Assembly (NCBI RefSeq): GCF_907163135.1
Contig: NZ_CAJQUA010000001.1
Coordinates: forward strand, 449,001 to 513,000
DNA from: Brachymonas denitrificans
GTDB taxonomy: Bacteria; Pseudomonadota; Gammaproteobacteria; Burkholderiales; Burkholderiaceae_C
Reading direction: 5' to 3'
DNA length: 64,000 nt
Below, piece by piece: positions 10,672 through 20,890 of this stretch. The notes beneath the pieces are model-generated. The model was not told where the DNA came from, ran no database searches, and worked only from the letters and a program-made list of their open reading frames with translations. Every line of letters begins with the position of its first letter. The first letter of the stretch is position 1. Position numbers and translations under genes: made by a program.

Positions 10672-12051
10672 ATGTCCCTGCAAATCTACAACACGCTGGC
10701 GCGTGAGGTACAGCCTTTTGCTCCCCTGGAACCCGGCCATGTGCGCATGTATGTGTGCGGCATGACCGTGTACGATCTGTGCCACCTGGGCCATGCCCGC
10801 GCCATGGTGGCTTTCGATGTGGTGCAGCGCTGGCTCAAGGTGAGCGGCTACCGCGTCACCTATGTGCGCAACATCACCGACATCGACGACAAGATCATCA
10901 AGCGCGCGCTGGAAAACGGCGAGACCATTCGCGGCCTGACCGACCGCATGATCGACGCGCTGCACGAGGATGCCGACGCGCTCGGCATCGAGCGCCCCAC
11001 GCACGAGCCGCGCGCCACCGAGTACGTGCCGCAGATGGTGCAGCTGATCGAGACGCTGCAGGGCAAGGGTCTGGCCTACCAGGCCGAGAACGGCGACGTG
11101 AACTATGCCGTGCGCAAGTTTCCCAACTACGGCCGCCTGTCCGGCAAGTCGGTGGACGAACTGCGCGCCGGCGAGCGCGTGGCGGTGCAGGACGGCAAGC
11201 AGGATCCGCTCGACTTCGTGCTGTGGAAATCCGCCAAGGCGAGCGAGCCGGACGATGCCAAGTGGGACAGCCCCTATGGCGTGGGCCGCCCCGGCTGGCA
11301 CATCGAGTGCTCGGCCATGGGCTGCGCGCTGCTGGGCGAGCAGTTCGACATCCACGGCGGTGGTGCCGACCTGCAGTTCCCGCACCACGAGAACGAGATT
11401 GCGCAGAGCGAAGGCGCCACCGGCAAGGCGCCGGTGCGTTTCTGGATGCACAACGGCTTCGTGCGCGTGGACAACGAGAAGATGTCCAAGAGCCTGGGCA
11501 ACTTCTTCACCATCCGCGAGGTGCTGAAGGATTACGACGCCGAGACGGTGCGCTTCTTCATCCTGCGCGCCCACTACCGCAGCCAGCTCAACTACAGCAA
11601 CGCGCATCTGGACGATGCCCGCGCGGCGCTCAAGCGCCTGTACACCGCGCTGAGCCTGGTCAAGGCCGAAGTGCCGGCGCAGATCGACTGGAATGATCCC
11701 TTCGCCGCACGCTTCAAGGCCGCCATGGACGAGGATTTCGGCACGCCAGAGGCGGTGGCCGTGCTGTTCGAGCTCGCGAGCGAAGTCAACCGCACGCAGT
11801 CGCCGGAGCGCGCCGGTCTGCTGCGCGCACTGGGGGGCTGCATCGGCCTGCTGCAGGATGATCCGCAAGGCTTTCTGCAGGCGGGCTCCGCGCTGGATGC
11901 CGACGCCATCCAGGCGCAGATCGATGCCCGTGCCGCCGCCAAGACCGCCAAGGACTGGGCCGAAGCCGACCGTATCCGCAAGGCCTTGCTGGAGCAGGGC
12001 GTGGTGCTGAAGGACTCGCCCACCGGCACGACCTGGGAAATGGCGCAGTAA
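10672..12051 (+). CDS. cysS: Cysteinyl-tRNA synthetase
   Basis: CysRS charges tRNA-Cys. It has 459 residues, matching the family. Visible: the HIGH-class motif as [12 protein letters not shown] (about residues 36-47), the zinc-site region WHIECSAMG with [10 protein letters not shown], and [10 protein letters not shown]. The C-terminal helical domain ends with [20 protein letters not shown], typical of CysS. The stop codon is directly followed by the ATG of the DNA glycosylase gene, so the two are probably co-translated. Confidence 0.98.
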   Translation: MSLQIYNTLAREVQPFAPLEPGHVRMYVCGMTVYDLCHLGHARAMVAFDVVQRWLKVSGYRVTYVRNITDIDDKIIKRALENGETIRGLTDRMIDALHEDADALGIERPTHEPRATEYVPQMVQLIETLQGKGLAYQAENGDVNYAVRKFPNYGRLSGKSVDELRAGERVAVQDGKQDPLDFVLWKSAKASEPDDAKWDSPYGVGRPGWHIECSAMGCALLGEQFDIHGGGADLQFPHHENEIAQSEGATGKAPVRFWMHNGFVRVDNEKMSKSLGNFFTIREVLKDYDAETVRFFILRAHYRSQLNYSNAHLDDARAALKRLYTALSLVKAEVPAQIDWNDPFAARFKAAMDEDFGTPEAVAVLFELASEVNRTQSPERAGLLRALGGCIGLLQDDPQGFLQAGSALDADAIQAQIDARAAAKTAKDWAEADRIRKALLEQGVVLKDSPTGTTWEMAQ

Positions 12052-12753
12052 ATGCAGGCACGTACCAGTGAGCCGGCCTCCCCGGTGACGGAGGCCCGCA
12101 CGCCCATCCCCGCTGTTGCGGACGGCAGTTGCGTGATCACGCCTGCCTACTGGGCCGAGGCCTGCAAGCTCCTGTCGCGGCGCGACCGCGTGATGAAGCG
12201 CCTGATCCCCCAGCACGGCACCGCCTGCCTCGAATCGCGCGGCGATGCCTTTACCACGCTGGCGCGCAGCATCGTGGGGCAGCAGATTTCGGTGAAGGCG
12301 GCGCAATCCGTGTGGGACCGCTTCAGCGCGCTGGCGCCCGAACTGGATGCAGCACAGGTGCTGCGCCTGCGCATCGACGACATGCGCGCGGCCGGCCTGA
12401 GTGCGCGCAAGGTCGAGTACCTGGTCGATCTGGCGCTGCATTTCAGCGAGAAAAACCTGAACGAGACCGACTGGACGAGCATGGACGACGAGGCCGTGAT
12501 CGCCCAGCTGGTGGCGATCCGCGGCATTGGCCGCTGGACGGCCGAGATGTTCCTGATCTTCCACCTGCTGCGCCCGAACGTGCTGCCGCTGGATGACGTG
12601 GGGCTGATCAAGGGCATCAGCCACAACTACTTTTCCGGCGAGCCGGTCAGCCGCAGCGACATGCGCGAAGTGGCCCAGGCCTGGCAGCCGTATTGCAGCG
12701 TGGCGACCTGGTATCTGTGGCGCTCGCTTACGCCGCTTCCGGTGGCCTATTGA
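12052..12753 (+). CDS. DNA-3-methyladenine glycosylase, HhH-GPD family
   Basis: A 233-residue base-excision repair glycosylase of the AlkA/HhH-GPD superfamily that removes alkylated purines. The core shows ARSIVGQQISVKAAQSVWDRF, then the helix-hairpin-helix IRGIGRWTAEMFLIF and the catalytic Asp in PLDDVGLIKG. There is no FeS cluster cysteine set, so it is not an EndoIII/MutY type. The ATG follows the cysS stop with no gap. Compared with E. coli AlkA (282 residues) it lacks the N-terminal beta domain, as in the shorter AlkA-like enzymes. Confidence 0.9.
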   Translation: MQARTSEPASPVTEARTPIPAVADGSCVITPAYWAEACKLLSRRDRVMKRLIPQHGTACLESRGDAFTTLARSIVGQQISVKAAQSVWDRFSALAPELDAAQVLRLRIDDMRAAGLSARKVEYLVDLALHFSEKNLNETDWTSMDDEAVIAQLVAIRGIGRWTAEMFLIFHLLRPNVLPLDDVGLIKGISHNYFSGEPVSRSDMREVAQAWQPYCSVATWYLWRSLTPLPVAY

Positions 12754-12789
12754 CCGGCGGCACGCCCAAAATGCAGGCCGGCCGGTTTT
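12753..12789 (+). terminator. Possible weak terminator after the glycosylase gene
   Basis: ACCGGC (overlapping the stop codon) can pair with GCCGGT 22 nt further on, followed by TTTG. The loop is long and the T-run short, so this is tentative. Confidence 0.35.
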
Positions 12790-12880
12790 GCGGCACTGGC
12801 CAAATTTACAATAGCACCCAAGTACCATAGCCATTTCCGGCCCAGCCGGCCTGTTGCCGGCATCAACGAGGAGTCATTCC

Positions 12881-13858
12881 GTGGCCAAACGGACCTTTCT
12901 GGATTTTGAACAGCCCATCGCCGAACTCGAGAACAAGATCGAGGAGTTGCGCTATGTGCAGAGCGAATCGGCCGTCGACATCTCGACGGAAATCGAACAA
13001 CTGAGCAAGAAGAGCCAGCAGCTCACCAAGGACATCTACAGCAACCTCACGCCCTGGCAGATCACCAAGATCGCGCGCCATGCCGACCGTCCCTACACGC
13101 TGGACTACATCCGCGAGATCTTCACCGATTTCGTCGAGATGCACGGCGACCGCCACTTTGCGGATGACCAGTCCATCGTCGGAGGTCTGGCGCGCTTCAA
13201 CGGCCAGCCCTGCATGGTGCTGGGCCAGCAGAAGGGGCGTGACACCAAGGAGCGCGGCCTGCGCAACTTCGGCATGAGCAAGCCCGAGGGCTACCGCAAG
13301 GCGCTGCGCCTGATGAAGACGGCCGAGAAGTTCGGCCTGCCGGTGTTCACCTTTGTCGATACGCCCGGCGCATTTCCGGGCATCGACGCCGAAGAGCGTG
13401 GCCAGAGCGAGGCCATTGGCCGCAACATCTTCGAGATGGCGCAGCTGGAAGTGCCGATCATCACCACCATCATCGGCGAGGGTGGCTCGGGCGGCGCGCT
13501 GGCGATCAGCGTGGCGGATCAGGTGCTGATGCTGCAGTACTCGGTGTATTCGGTGATCAGCCCGGAAGGCTGTGCTTCCATCCTGTGGAAGACCTCCGAG
13601 CGTGCGCAGGATGCCGCCGAGGCGCTGGGCATTACCGCGCACCGTCTGAAGGCGCTGGGCCTGGTGGACAAGATCGTGAGCGAGCCGGTGGGCGGTGCGC
13701 ACACCAACTACAAGCAGATGGCCTCGCTGCTCAAGCGCGCGCTGGGCGATGCGCTGCGTGGCGTGAGCGATCTCAAGCCCAAGGAGCTGCTGGACCGCCG
13801 CTACGAGCGCCTGCAGAGCTACGGCCGTTTCAACGATACGCGCGCCGACAAGGAATAA
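12881..13858 (+). CDS. accA: Acetyl-CoA carboxylase carboxyltransferase subunit alpha
   Basis: AccA and AccD form the carboxyltransferase that moves CO2 from carboxybiotin to acetyl-CoA, the first step of fatty acid synthesis. The start is a GTG at 12881 preceded by GAGGAG; this gives [20 protein letters not shown], the standard N-terminus, and 325 residues. Conserved stretches include [10 protein letters not shown], the crotonase-fold [19 protein letters not shown], and the oxyanion-region [11 protein letters not shown]. It has its own spacing of about 130 bp upstream with a TACAAT at 12807 as a possible -10. tilS follows 30 bp downstream. Confidence 0.98.
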   Translation: MAKRTFLDFEQPIAELENKIEELRYVQSESAVDISTEIEQLSKKSQQLTKDIYSNLTPWQITKIARHADRPYTLDYIREIFTDFVEMHGDRHFADDQSIVGGLARFNGQPCMVLGQQKGRDTKERGLRNFGMSKPEGYRKALRLMKTAEKFGLPVFTFVDTPGAFPGIDAEERGQSEAIGRNIFEMAQLEVPIITTIIGEGGSGGALAISVADQVLMLQYSVYSVISPEGCASILWKTSERAQDAAEALGITAHRLKALGLVDKIVSEPVGGAHTNYKQMASLLKRALGDALRGVSDLKPKELLDRRYERLQSYGRFNDTRADKE

Positions 13859-13888
13859 GCGCCGGCGCTGCGGCGGGGAGAGCCTGCC

Positions 13889-15091
13889 ATGACGTCTTTG
13901 CCGGATACTGAACCGCAGCCGCAGCCGCAGCCGCAGCCGCAGTGGCTGCTGGCGCCGCGTTCGACCGTTGACGCAGCCGTATGCGGCTGGTGGCAGGGGC
14001 TTTCCACACCGCCCCACACCCTGGCGGTGGCCCTGAGCAGCGGCGCGGATTCGACCGCCTTGCTGATGGCCGTGTGGCGCATGGTGCTGCAGGCCTGGCA
14101 GCGGGACGCCAGCGCCTTGCCGCGGCGGGTGGTGGCGTTGCACGTGCATCATGGCCTGCAGGATGCGGCCGATGATTTCGAACAGACCGGGGCGCAGCTT
14201 TGCGAGCGCCTTGTGCATGAGGCGGCCATGTCTGCAACTGCTGCTCCCTTGCTGGGCAATCCGGCAGGCACTGCGGACGGCGGAATCCTCGCAGGCGATG
14301 GAGCAAGCGGCTTTTCTCTGGACGGGCGTCTTGTCTGGCGCAGCGCCCGCGTGACGGTGGCGCTGGTCGCCGGAGACAGCCTCGAAGCCCGCGCCCGCGA
14401 AGAGCGCTATGCGGCGCTGGCCCGCATGGCGCAGGAGGAGGGCGCCGGCATGGTGCTGCTCGGCCAGCATGCCGACGACCAGGCCGAAAGCGTCCTGCTG
14501 GCGCTGAGCCGGGGCGCCGGGGTGGCCGGTCTGGCCGGCATGGGCACTGCCTTCACACGGCAGGGGTCTGCCTTTGCCCGCCCGCTGCTGGAAGTGCCGG
14601 GCCAGTTGCTGCGTGACTGGCTGCGCGAGCTGCAGATTCCCTGGCAGGAAGATCCCAGCAACGCCGATTTGCGCTTCACCCGCAACCGCTTCCGCCACCA
14701 GCTGTTTCCGGTGCTGGAGCAGGCCATGCCCGCTTTCCGCACCAGCTTTGCGCGCAGTGCCCGGCTGGCGGCCGAGGCCGACCAGCTGCTGGGTGAACTG
14801 GCACAGCTGGACCTGCTAGCGGTGGGCGATCCGCCGTCAATCCGCCCGTTGCAGGCGCTCGGCCGGGCGCGGCAGGCGAATGTGTTGCGCTGGTGGCTGA
14901 AGCAGCGCCATGGCGTGGTCGGCAGCGAGGCGCAGATGCGTGCCCTGCAGGATGTGCTGGCAGCCTGCACCACGCGCGGGCACCGCATCCATATCCGCGT
15001 GGGTGCGGGCTATGTACAACGCAGGGATGCGTGCCTCGACTGGGTGCCACTACATCTTGGTACAATAAAGGGTTGTCCGTCCTCGTCCTGA
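13889..15091 (+). CDS. tilS: tRNA(Ile)-lysidine synthase
   Basis: TilS changes C34 of tRNA-Ile(CAU) to lysidine, so that it reads AUA and is charged with Ile. The 400-residue protein has the PP-loop ATPase fold. The P-loop reads SSGADS (residues 50-55) where most family members have SGGxDS. Further support: HVHHGLQ, the SLEARAREERYAAL region, LLGQHADDQAESVLL and the domain following FTRNRFRHQLFP. Two oddities: a Pro-Gln dipeptide run near the N-terminus made by CAGCCG repeats, and a glycine-rich insertion (about residues 115-150) between the first strands. tilS sits between accA and lysC. Confidence 0.93.
   Translation: MTSLPDTEPQPQPQPQPQWLLAPRSTVDAAVCGWWQGLSTPPHTLAVALSSGADSTALLMAVWRMVLQAWQRDASALPRRVVALHVHHGLQDAADDFEQTGAQLCERLVHEAAMSATAAPLLGNPAGTADGGILAGDGASGFSLDGRLVWRSARVTVALVAGDSLEARAREERYAALARMAQEEGAGMVLLGQHADDQAESVLLALSRGAGVAGLAGMGTAFTRQGSAFARPLLEVPGQLLRDWLRELQIPWQEDPSNADLRFTRNRFRHQLFPVLEQAMPAFRTSFARSARLAAEADQLLGELAQLDLLAVGDPPSIRPLQALGRARQANVLRWWLKQRHGVVGSEAQMRALQDVLAACTTRGHRIHIRVGAGYVQRRDACLDWVPLHLGTIKGCPSSS
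15036..15066 (+). promoter_or_regulatory. Probable lysC promoter with extended -10
   Basis: TGG-TACAAT (TGn extended -10; TACAAT at 15061-15066) with TCGACT at 15036-15041 as a -35 at a long 19-bp spacing. It lies in the last codons of tilS, about 98 bp before lysC. Confidence 0.5.
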
Positions 15092-15163
15092 TCCGGCCGG
15101 GGCTGACACGGCTTACCCACGCGCAGGCCAAGGCCTGTGCACCAATGAATTGCTGATAACACT

Positions 15164-16435
15164 ATGGCACTGATTGTTCACAAGTACGGCGGCACCTCCA
15201 TGGGCTCGACCGAGCGTATCCGCAACGTCGCCAAGCGCGTCGCCAAATGGGCGCGCGCCGGCCACCAGGTGGTGGTGGTTCCCTCCGCCATGAGCGGCGA
15301 AACCAATCGCCTGCTGGGCCTGGCGCGCGAGCTGTCGCCCGAGAAATCCACCAGGGAAGTGCTGCGCGAGCTGGACATGATTGCCTCCACGGGCGAGCAG
15401 GTGTCCGTGGGTCTGCTGTCGCTGGCGCTGCAGTCCGAAGGCCAGCCCGCCATCAGCTACACCGGCTGGCAGGTGCCCGTCAGGACCAACGATTCCTACA
15501 CCAAGGCCCGCATCGACTCCATCGACGACCAGCGTGTCAAGGCCGAACTCAACGCCGGCAAGGTGGTGATCATCACCGGCTTCCAGGGCATCGATGAGCA
15601 CAACAACATCACCACGCTGGGCCGTGGCGGCAGCGATACTTCCGCCGTGGCCGTGGCTGCTGCACTGGGTGCGGACGAATGCCTGATCTTCACCGATGTG
15701 GATGGCGTGTACACCACCGATCCGCGCATCGTGCCCGAGGCGCGCCGCCTGGGCAGCGTGAGCTTCGAGGAGATGCTGGAAATGGCATCGCTGGGCTCCA
15801 AGGTGCTGCAGATCCGCTCGGTCGAGTTCGCCGGCAAGTACAAGGTGCCGATGCGCGTGCTCAGCAGCTTCACCCCCTGGGACATCGACATCAACGAGGA
15901 AGCCAAATCCGGTACCCTGATTACTTTTGAGGAAGACAAGAATATGGAAAAAGCCATCGTCTCCGGCATCGCCTTTAATCGCGACGAAGCCAAGATCTCC
16001 GTGCTGGGTGTGCCGGACAAGCCGGGCATTGCCTACAGCATCCTGGGCGCGGTTGCCGACGCCAATATCGAGGTGGACGTGATCATCCAGAACATCAGCA
16101 AGGATGGCAAGACCGATTTCAGCTTCACCGTGAACCACGGCGACTTCGAGCGCGCGCTCGATCTGCTGCGTACCAAGGTGCAGCCGGAAGTGGGCGCCGC
16201 CGAAGTGGTGGGCGATCCGCGCATTGCCAAGGTCAGCATCGTCGGCATCGGCATGCGCAGCCACGTGGGCGTTGCCAGCAAGATGTTCAAGGCGCTGGCC
16301 GATGAAGGCATCAACATCCAGATGATCTCCACCTCCGAGATCAAGACCTCCGTCGTGATCGACGAGAAGTACATGGAACTGGCCGTGCGTACGCTGCACC
16401 GCGCATTTGACATGGATGAGGCGCCGCAGGCGTAA
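15164..16435 (+). CDS. lysC: Aspartate kinase
   Basis: Aspartokinase phosphorylates aspartate, the first step to lysine, methionine and threonine. The 423-residue protein has the amino-acid kinase domain ([15 protein letters not shown] at the start, [16 protein letters not shown] in the middle) and two C-terminal ACT domains (around [18 protein letters not shown] and [19 protein letters not shown]) that bind feedback inhibitors. This is the monofunctional class, without homoserine dehydrogenase. An in-frame ATG at 15944, preceded by GAGGAAG, sits before the ACT region; in some bacteria such an internal start yields a separate beta subunit, but nothing here proves it. The tRNA-Ser promoter begins right after its stop. 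Confidence 0.97.
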   Translation: MALIVHKYGGTSMGSTERIRNVAKRVAKWARAGHQVVVVPSAMSGETNRLLGLARELSPEKSTREVLRELDMIASTGEQVSVGLLSLALQSEGQPAISYTGWQVPVRTNDSYTKARIDSIDDQRVKAELNAGKVVIITGFQGIDEHNNITTLGRGGSDTSAVAVAAALGADECLIFTDVDGVYTTDPRIVPEARRLGSVSFEEMLEMASLGSKVLQIRSVEFAGKYKVPMRVLSSFTPWDIDINEEAKSGTLITFEEDKNMEKAIVSGIAFNRDEAKISVLGVPDKPGIAYSILGAVADANIEVDVIIQNISKDGKTDFSFTVNHGDFERALDLLRTKVQPEVGAAEVVGDPRIAKVSIVGIGMRSHVGVASKMFKALADEGINIQMISTSEIKTSVVIDEKYMELAVRTLHRAFDMDEAPQA

Positions 16436-16455
16436 GATCGTGCGATTTTTTAGGC

Positions 16456-16461
16456 TATAAT
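16456..16461 (+). promoter_or_regulatory. -10 box of the tRNA-Ser gene
   Basis: A perfect TATAAT lies 13 bp before the tRNA 5' end. No good -35 is visible at 16-18 bp upstream, where the end of lysC lies. Confidence 0.6.
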
Positions 16462-16473
16462 TCAGCCTTCTTT

Positions 16474-16566
16474 GGAGACGTGACCGAGAGGCCGAAGGTG
16501 CTCCCCTGCTAAGGGAGTATGGGGTGTAGAGCCCCATCGAGGGTTCGAATCCCTCCGTCTCCGCCA
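16474..16566 (+). tRNA. tRNA-Ser (GCT)
   Basis: The 93-nt sequence folds as a class II tRNA. The acceptor stem GGAGACG pairs with CGTCTCC, with discriminator G and an encoded CCA end. The anticodon stem CTCCC/GGGAG holds the loop CTGCTAA, giving anticodon GCT (reads AGC/AGU), and there is a long variable arm GTATGGGGTGTAGAGCCCC. The T-arm GAGGGTTCGAATCCCTC is intact. Confidence 0.98.
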
Positions 16567-16577
16567 AGAACAGCAAG

Positions 16578-16602
16578 AACGCCCCTTCGGGGGCGTTTTT
16601 CG
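16578..16602 (+). terminator. Intrinsic terminator of tRNA-Ser
   Basis: An 8-bp stem (AACGCCCC / GGGGCGTT) with a TTCG tetraloop, followed by TTTC, directly after the tRNA. Confidence 0.9.
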
Positions 16603-16710
16603 TGTCTGCGTCCCATCTGCGTTCTCATCGGGCGATCCTCTCGCCAACTTCCTCCAGCGCAAAGCCTTCCTCCGCCGTTTTGGCCCGAAACGCCGACTTG
16701 CCTGTCGTTT

Positions 16711-16815
16711 TTGATGAAAACTCAAAAGTTTCATCAACGTATTGAAATCTGTTCACGTGCGGGAGCGCGCACATGGGTTAACCCTTGAATTTGAGGGGGT
16801 TTCAAGGGCTAAGAT
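16711..16815 (+). promoter_or_regulatory. Control region of the formate dehydrogenase operon
   Basis: Three inverted repeats lie in the 258-bp gap before fdnG. TTGATGAAA / TTTCATCAA spans 16711-16737 with a 9-nt spacer. GTGCG / CGCAC spans 16757-16772. CCCTTGAA / TTCAAGGG spans 16782-16808 with an 11-nt spacer. A possible promoter overlaps the last one: TTGAAT at 16785 and TAAGAT at 16810 (19-bp spacing). The third repeat has the T-N11-A shape that LysR-type regulators bind. The regulator is unknown. Confidence 0.5.
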
Positions 16816-16860
16816 AGGTGCGTCAAGAAGTATCTCGAGAAGCAAAGGAGGGCTACAACA

Positions 16861-19800
16861 ATGGATATGGACCGGAGGCAATTCTTCCGGGTCAGCGGCG
16901 CAGGGCTGGTAGGCTCCAGTCTGGTGGCATTGGGTTTTTCGCCCACGGCCGCTCTGGCTGAAACGCGCAATTTCAAGCTGGCTCGCACCATTGAGACCCG
17001 CAACACCTGCACCTACTGCTCGGTGGGTTGCGGCCTGATCATGTATACCCTGGGTGACGGCGCCAAGAACGTGCGCGGCAGCATCATCCATATCGAGGGC
17101 GATCCGGATCACCCGGTGAGCCGCGGCTCGCTGTGCCCCAAGGGCGCCGGCCTGCTCGATTTCGTGCACAGCCCCAACCGCCTCCGGTATCCCGAGGTGC
17201 GCGAGCCGGGCAGCAAGGAATGGAAACGCATTAGCTGGGATGAGGCGCTCACGCGCGTGACCAAGCTGATGAAGGAAGACCGCGACGCAAACTTCCAGGC
17301 CACCAACGCCGCCGGGCAGGTGGTCAACCGCTGGACGACGACCGGCTTCCTGGCTGCGTCCGCCTCGTCCAACGAGGCCGGCTACATCACGCACAAGGTG
17401 ATGCGCAGCCTGGGCACACTGGTATTCGACAACCAGGCACGTGTCTGACACGCCCCGACGGTAGCCAGTCTGGCTCCGACGTTTGGGCGCGGCGCGATGA
17501 CCAACCACTGGGAGGACATCAAGAACGCCGATCTCGTGCTGATCATGGGCGGGAATGCAGCCGAGGCGCATCCCGTGGGTTTCAAGTGGGTGATCGAGGC
17601 CAAGCAACGCAACAAGGCCAAGCTCATCGTGGTCGATCCGCGTTTCACGCGCTCGGCAGCGGTGGCCGATTACTATGCGCCGTTGCGCGCAGGCAGTGAC
17701 ATCGCCTTCCTGGGCGGCGTCATCAACTACCTGCTGAGCAACAACAAGATCCAGACGGAGTACGTCCGCAACTACACCAACGCCACCTTCATCGTGGGCG
17801 AAGGCTATACGTTCGAGGACGGCATCTTCTCGGGATATGACGCCAACACGCGCAAGTACGACAACGCGAGCTGGGGTTACGAAAAAGAGGGGGATTACGC
17901 CAAGGTCGACATGACCATGGAGCACCCGCGCTGCGTGCTGCAGATCATGAAGAAGCACTATGCGCGTTACACCCCCGAGGTGGTCGAGCAGATTACCGGC
18001 ACACCCAAGGACAAGTTCCTGAAGGTGGCCGAGATGATCGGCAGCACCGCCACGACCGACCGCGTCATGACGATTCTGTACGCACTGGGCTGGACTCAGC
18101 ACAGCGTCGGTTCGGAGATGATCCGCTCTGCGGCCATCATGCAGCTGTTGCTGGGCAACGTGGGCCAACTGGGCGGCGGCGTGAACGCGCTGCGCGGCCA
18201 CAGCAACATCCAGGGTCTGACGGACCTGGGCCTGCTGTCCACCAGCCTGACAGGCTACCTGAGCCTGCCGCGCGAAACCGAGCAGGATCTGGAAACCTAC
18301 TACGCACCGCGCGCCGTCAAGCCGCTGCGTCCGAACCAGATGAGCTACTGGCAGAACTATCCCAAGTTCTTCGTCAGCATGCAGAAGGCCTGGTGGGGCG
18401 ATGCAGCTACGGCCGAGAACCAGTGGGCGTTCCACTACCTGCCCAAGTACGACAGGCTGTACGACATCCTGACCGCGTTCGAGCTGATGAACCAGGGCAA
18501 GCTCAATGGCTACTTCTGCCAGGGCTTCAACCCGGTCGGTTCCTTCCCGAACAAGAAGAAGATCATCGCCGGCCTGAGCAAGCTCAAGTACCTGGTGGTG
18601 ATGGATCCGCTCAATACCGAGACGGCCGATTTCTGGAAAAACCACGGCGAGCACAACGATGTGAAGCCGGAAGAAATCCAGACCACGGTGTTCCGCCTGC
18701 CGACCTGCTGCTTTGCCGAGGAGGATGGTTCCATTACCAACTCCAGCCGCTGGCTGCAGTGGCACTGGAAAGGCGCCAACCCGCCGGGAGAAGCCAAACC
18801 GGACATGGAAATCATGGCCGAGCTGTTCATCCGCCTGCGCGATGCCTATCGCAAGGAAGGCGGCGCTTTCCCCGATCCAATCCTCAACCTCGACTGGAAG
18901 TACAAGGTGCCGCATGCACCCACGGCCACCGAGTTGGCCATGGAGTCGAACGGCAAGGCCCTGGCCGATCTGGTCGATCCCGCTACGGGCACCGTGATCC
19001 TGAAAGCCGGCCAACAGGTCGCCAGCTTTGCGCAATTGCGCGACGATGGCAGCACCGCATCGGGGTGCTGGATCTACGCCGGTTCCTGGACCGAGGCGGG
19101 GAACATGATGGCGCGCCGGGACAACCGCGATCCGTGGGACAACGGTCAGACGCCGAACTGGGCCTGGGCCTGGCCGGTGAATCGCCGCATTCTGTACAAC
19201 GCCGCCTCCGCCGCGCCGGACGGCAAGCCCTGGGATGCCAAGCGCCCGCTGGTGTTCTGGAATGGCAAGCAGTGGACCGGTTCTGACGTGCCCGACTTCA
19301 AGGCCGATGCCAACCCGGCCGATGCCGACCGCATGAACCCCTTCATCATGACCGGGGAGGGCGTGGGACGCCTGTTCACGCCGTCCGGCATGGCCGAGGG
19401 GCCCTTGCCCGAGCACTACGAGCCGTTCGAGACGCCGCTCAAGCGCAACCCCATGCACCCGAACAACGCGCAGGCCAAGTCCAACCCGGCCGCCCGCGTG
19501 TACAAGGGCGACATGGAAGCCTTTGGCAAGCCCGAAGACTTCCCGTACGTGGCCACCAGCTACCGTCTGACGGAGCACTTCCACTACTGGACCAAGAACG
19601 CGCTGAGCAACGCCATTCTCCAGCCCGAGCAGTTCGTCGAGATCGGCGAGGAGCTCGCCAAGGCCAAGGGCATTCGTCAGGGCGATCGCGTCAAGGTCAG
19701 TTCCAACCGCGGCTTCATCAAGGCCGTGGCCGTGGTGACCAAGCGCATTCCGCAGCTGACTGTGGACGGCCAGACGGTCAACACCGTGGGTCTGCCCAAC

Positions 19801-19926
19801 CACTGGGGCTTTGTCGGGCTGACCAAGCCCGGCTATCTGGTGAACACGCTGACCCCCTTCGTGGGCGATGCGAATACCCAGACGCCCGAGTACAAGTCCT
19901 TCACCGTGAACATCGAAAAGATCTGA
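16861..19926 (+). CDS. fdnG: Selenocysteine-containing formate dehydrogenase, catalytic subunit
   Basis: This is the molybdenum/tungsten-bis-MGD catalytic subunit of a membrane-bound, periplasm-facing formate dehydrogenase (FdnG/FdoG class), oxidising formate to CO2. The reading frame is continuous over 1021 residues except for one in-frame TGA at 17446-17448, codon 196. Its flanks read [28 protein letters not shown], closely matching E. coli FdnG, whose selenocysteine is also residue 196. The N-terminus has a Tat signal ([15 protein letters not shown]). A [4Fe-4S] site is at about residues 50-57 (CTYCSVGC) with a fourth Cys in SLCPKG. The C-terminal MGD-binding domain includes the [12 protein letters not shown] region. 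fdnH, fdnI, fdhE, selA, selB and selC follow. Without UGA decoding it would give a 195-residue stub. Confidence 0.97.
17451..17489 (+). promoter_or_regulatory. Bacterial SECIS element in fdnG
   Basis: The bases just after the UGA fold into a hairpin. Outer pairs are CGCCC/GGGCG. The apical part has CGG/CCG, one bulged T (17462), AGCC/GGCT and the loop AGTCT. The bulged U and the GU in the apical loop match what SelB recognises in E. coli fdhF/fdnG mRNAs. It lies within coding sequence, so it is under both RNA and protein constraint. Confidence 0.85.
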
Positions 19927-19939
19927 GGGGGAGCGAAAC

Positions 19940-20890
19940 ATGTCATCTTTGCAATCCCTCGACGTCGTCAAGCGTTCGGCCACCACCACGCCCACCCCGC
20001 AGGTGCGCACCGCGGTGCCCGAAGTCGCGAAGCTGATCGATGTGTCTGCCTGCATCGGCTGCAAGGCCTGCCAGGTAGCCTGCATGCAGTGGAACGACCT
20101 GCGCCCCGAAGTGGGCAACAACGTCGGGGTGTACGACAACCCGGCTGATCTGGCCCCCGAGGCCTGGACCGTGATGCGCTTCTCCGAAGTGGAGGTGGAA
20201 GAGAACAAGCTCGAGTGGCTGATCCGCAAGGACGGTTGCATGCACTGCGAGGATCCGGGCTGTCTGAAGGCCTGCCCGGCCCCCGGTGCCATCGTCAAGT
20301 ACGCCAACGGCATCGTCGACTTCATCAGCGAGAACTGCATTGGCTGCGGCTACTGCGTGAAGGGCTGCCCGTTCGACGTGCCGCGCATTTCCACTAAGGA
20401 CAACAAGGCGTACAAGTGTTCGCTCTGTTCCGACCGTGTGGGTGTGGGCCTGGAGCCGGCCTGCGTGAAAACCTGCCCGACCGGGGCCATCCGCTTCGGT
20501 ACCAAGGACGACATGCTCGATTTCGGTGCCACCCGCGTGGCGGACCTGAAGGAGCGTGGCTACGCGAACGCCGGCGTGTACAACCCGGAAGGGGTGCAGG
20601 GCACGCACGTGATGTACGTGCTGCAGCATGCCGACAAGCCGGAGCTGTACAACGACCTGCCCAAGGACCCGTCCATCAGCCCGCTGGTCGGACTGTGGAA
20701 GGGGCTGGCCAAGCCGCTGGCGCTGGCTGCCATGGTCGGCGCTGCCGTGACCGGTTTCTTCCACTATGTGAAGGTGGGTCCGGAAGAGGAGCCCGAGGAC
20801 GAGGCCGATGTGCCCGATCCCGTGCGCACTGAAGATGGCCGGCTGGTGCAGGTGACGCCGGCGCGTGTGCCCGAGAAAGGAGAATCGTGA
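19940..20890 (+). CDS. fdnH: Formate dehydrogenase iron-sulfur subunit
   Basis: The beta subunit passes electrons from FdnG to the membrane cytochrome through four [4Fe-4S] clusters. Of 316 residues, the four Cys groups are visible: [37 protein letters not shown], and CSLC with CVKTCP. Near the C-terminus one transmembrane helix ([18 protein letters not shown]) anchors it, with the bulk in the periplasm. Family knowledge: it has no signal of its own and rides with FdnG through Tat. It starts 13 bp after fdnG and overlaps fdnI. Confidence 0.96.
   Translation: MSSLQSLDVVKRSATTTPTPQVRTAVPEVAKLIDVSACIGCKACQVACMQWNDLRPEVGNNVGVYDNPADLAPEAWTVMRFSEVEVEENKLEWLIRKDGCMHCEDPGCLKACPAPGAIVKYANGIVDFISENCIGCGYCVKGCPFDVPRISTKDNKAYKCSLCSDRVGVGLEPACVKTCPTGAIRFGTKDDMLDFGATRVADLKERGYANAGVYNPEGVQGTHVMYVLQHADKPELYNDLPKDPSISPLVGLWKGLAKPLALAAMVGAAVTGFFHYVKVGPEEEPEDEADVPDPVRTEDGRLVQVTPARVPEKGES

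Noticed and set aside
16407-16412. TTGACA near the end of lysC as the tRNA-Ser -35 box
   Set aside because: It is 43 bp from the TATAAT at 16456, far beyond the usable 16-18 bp spacing.
17446-17448. fdnG seen as a pseudogene or two genes because of the in-frame TGA
   Set aside because: The frame continues without shift, flanks match the known Sec site at residue 196, a SECIS-like hairpin follows, and selA, selB and tRNA-Sec are adjacent.
16753-20340. Very long minus-strand open frame opposite fdnG-fdnH
   Set aside because: It mirrors a strongly recognised coding strand, has repetitive low-information composition (His/Gly/Val/Gln rich) and no family features; typical antisense shadow in GC-rich DNA.
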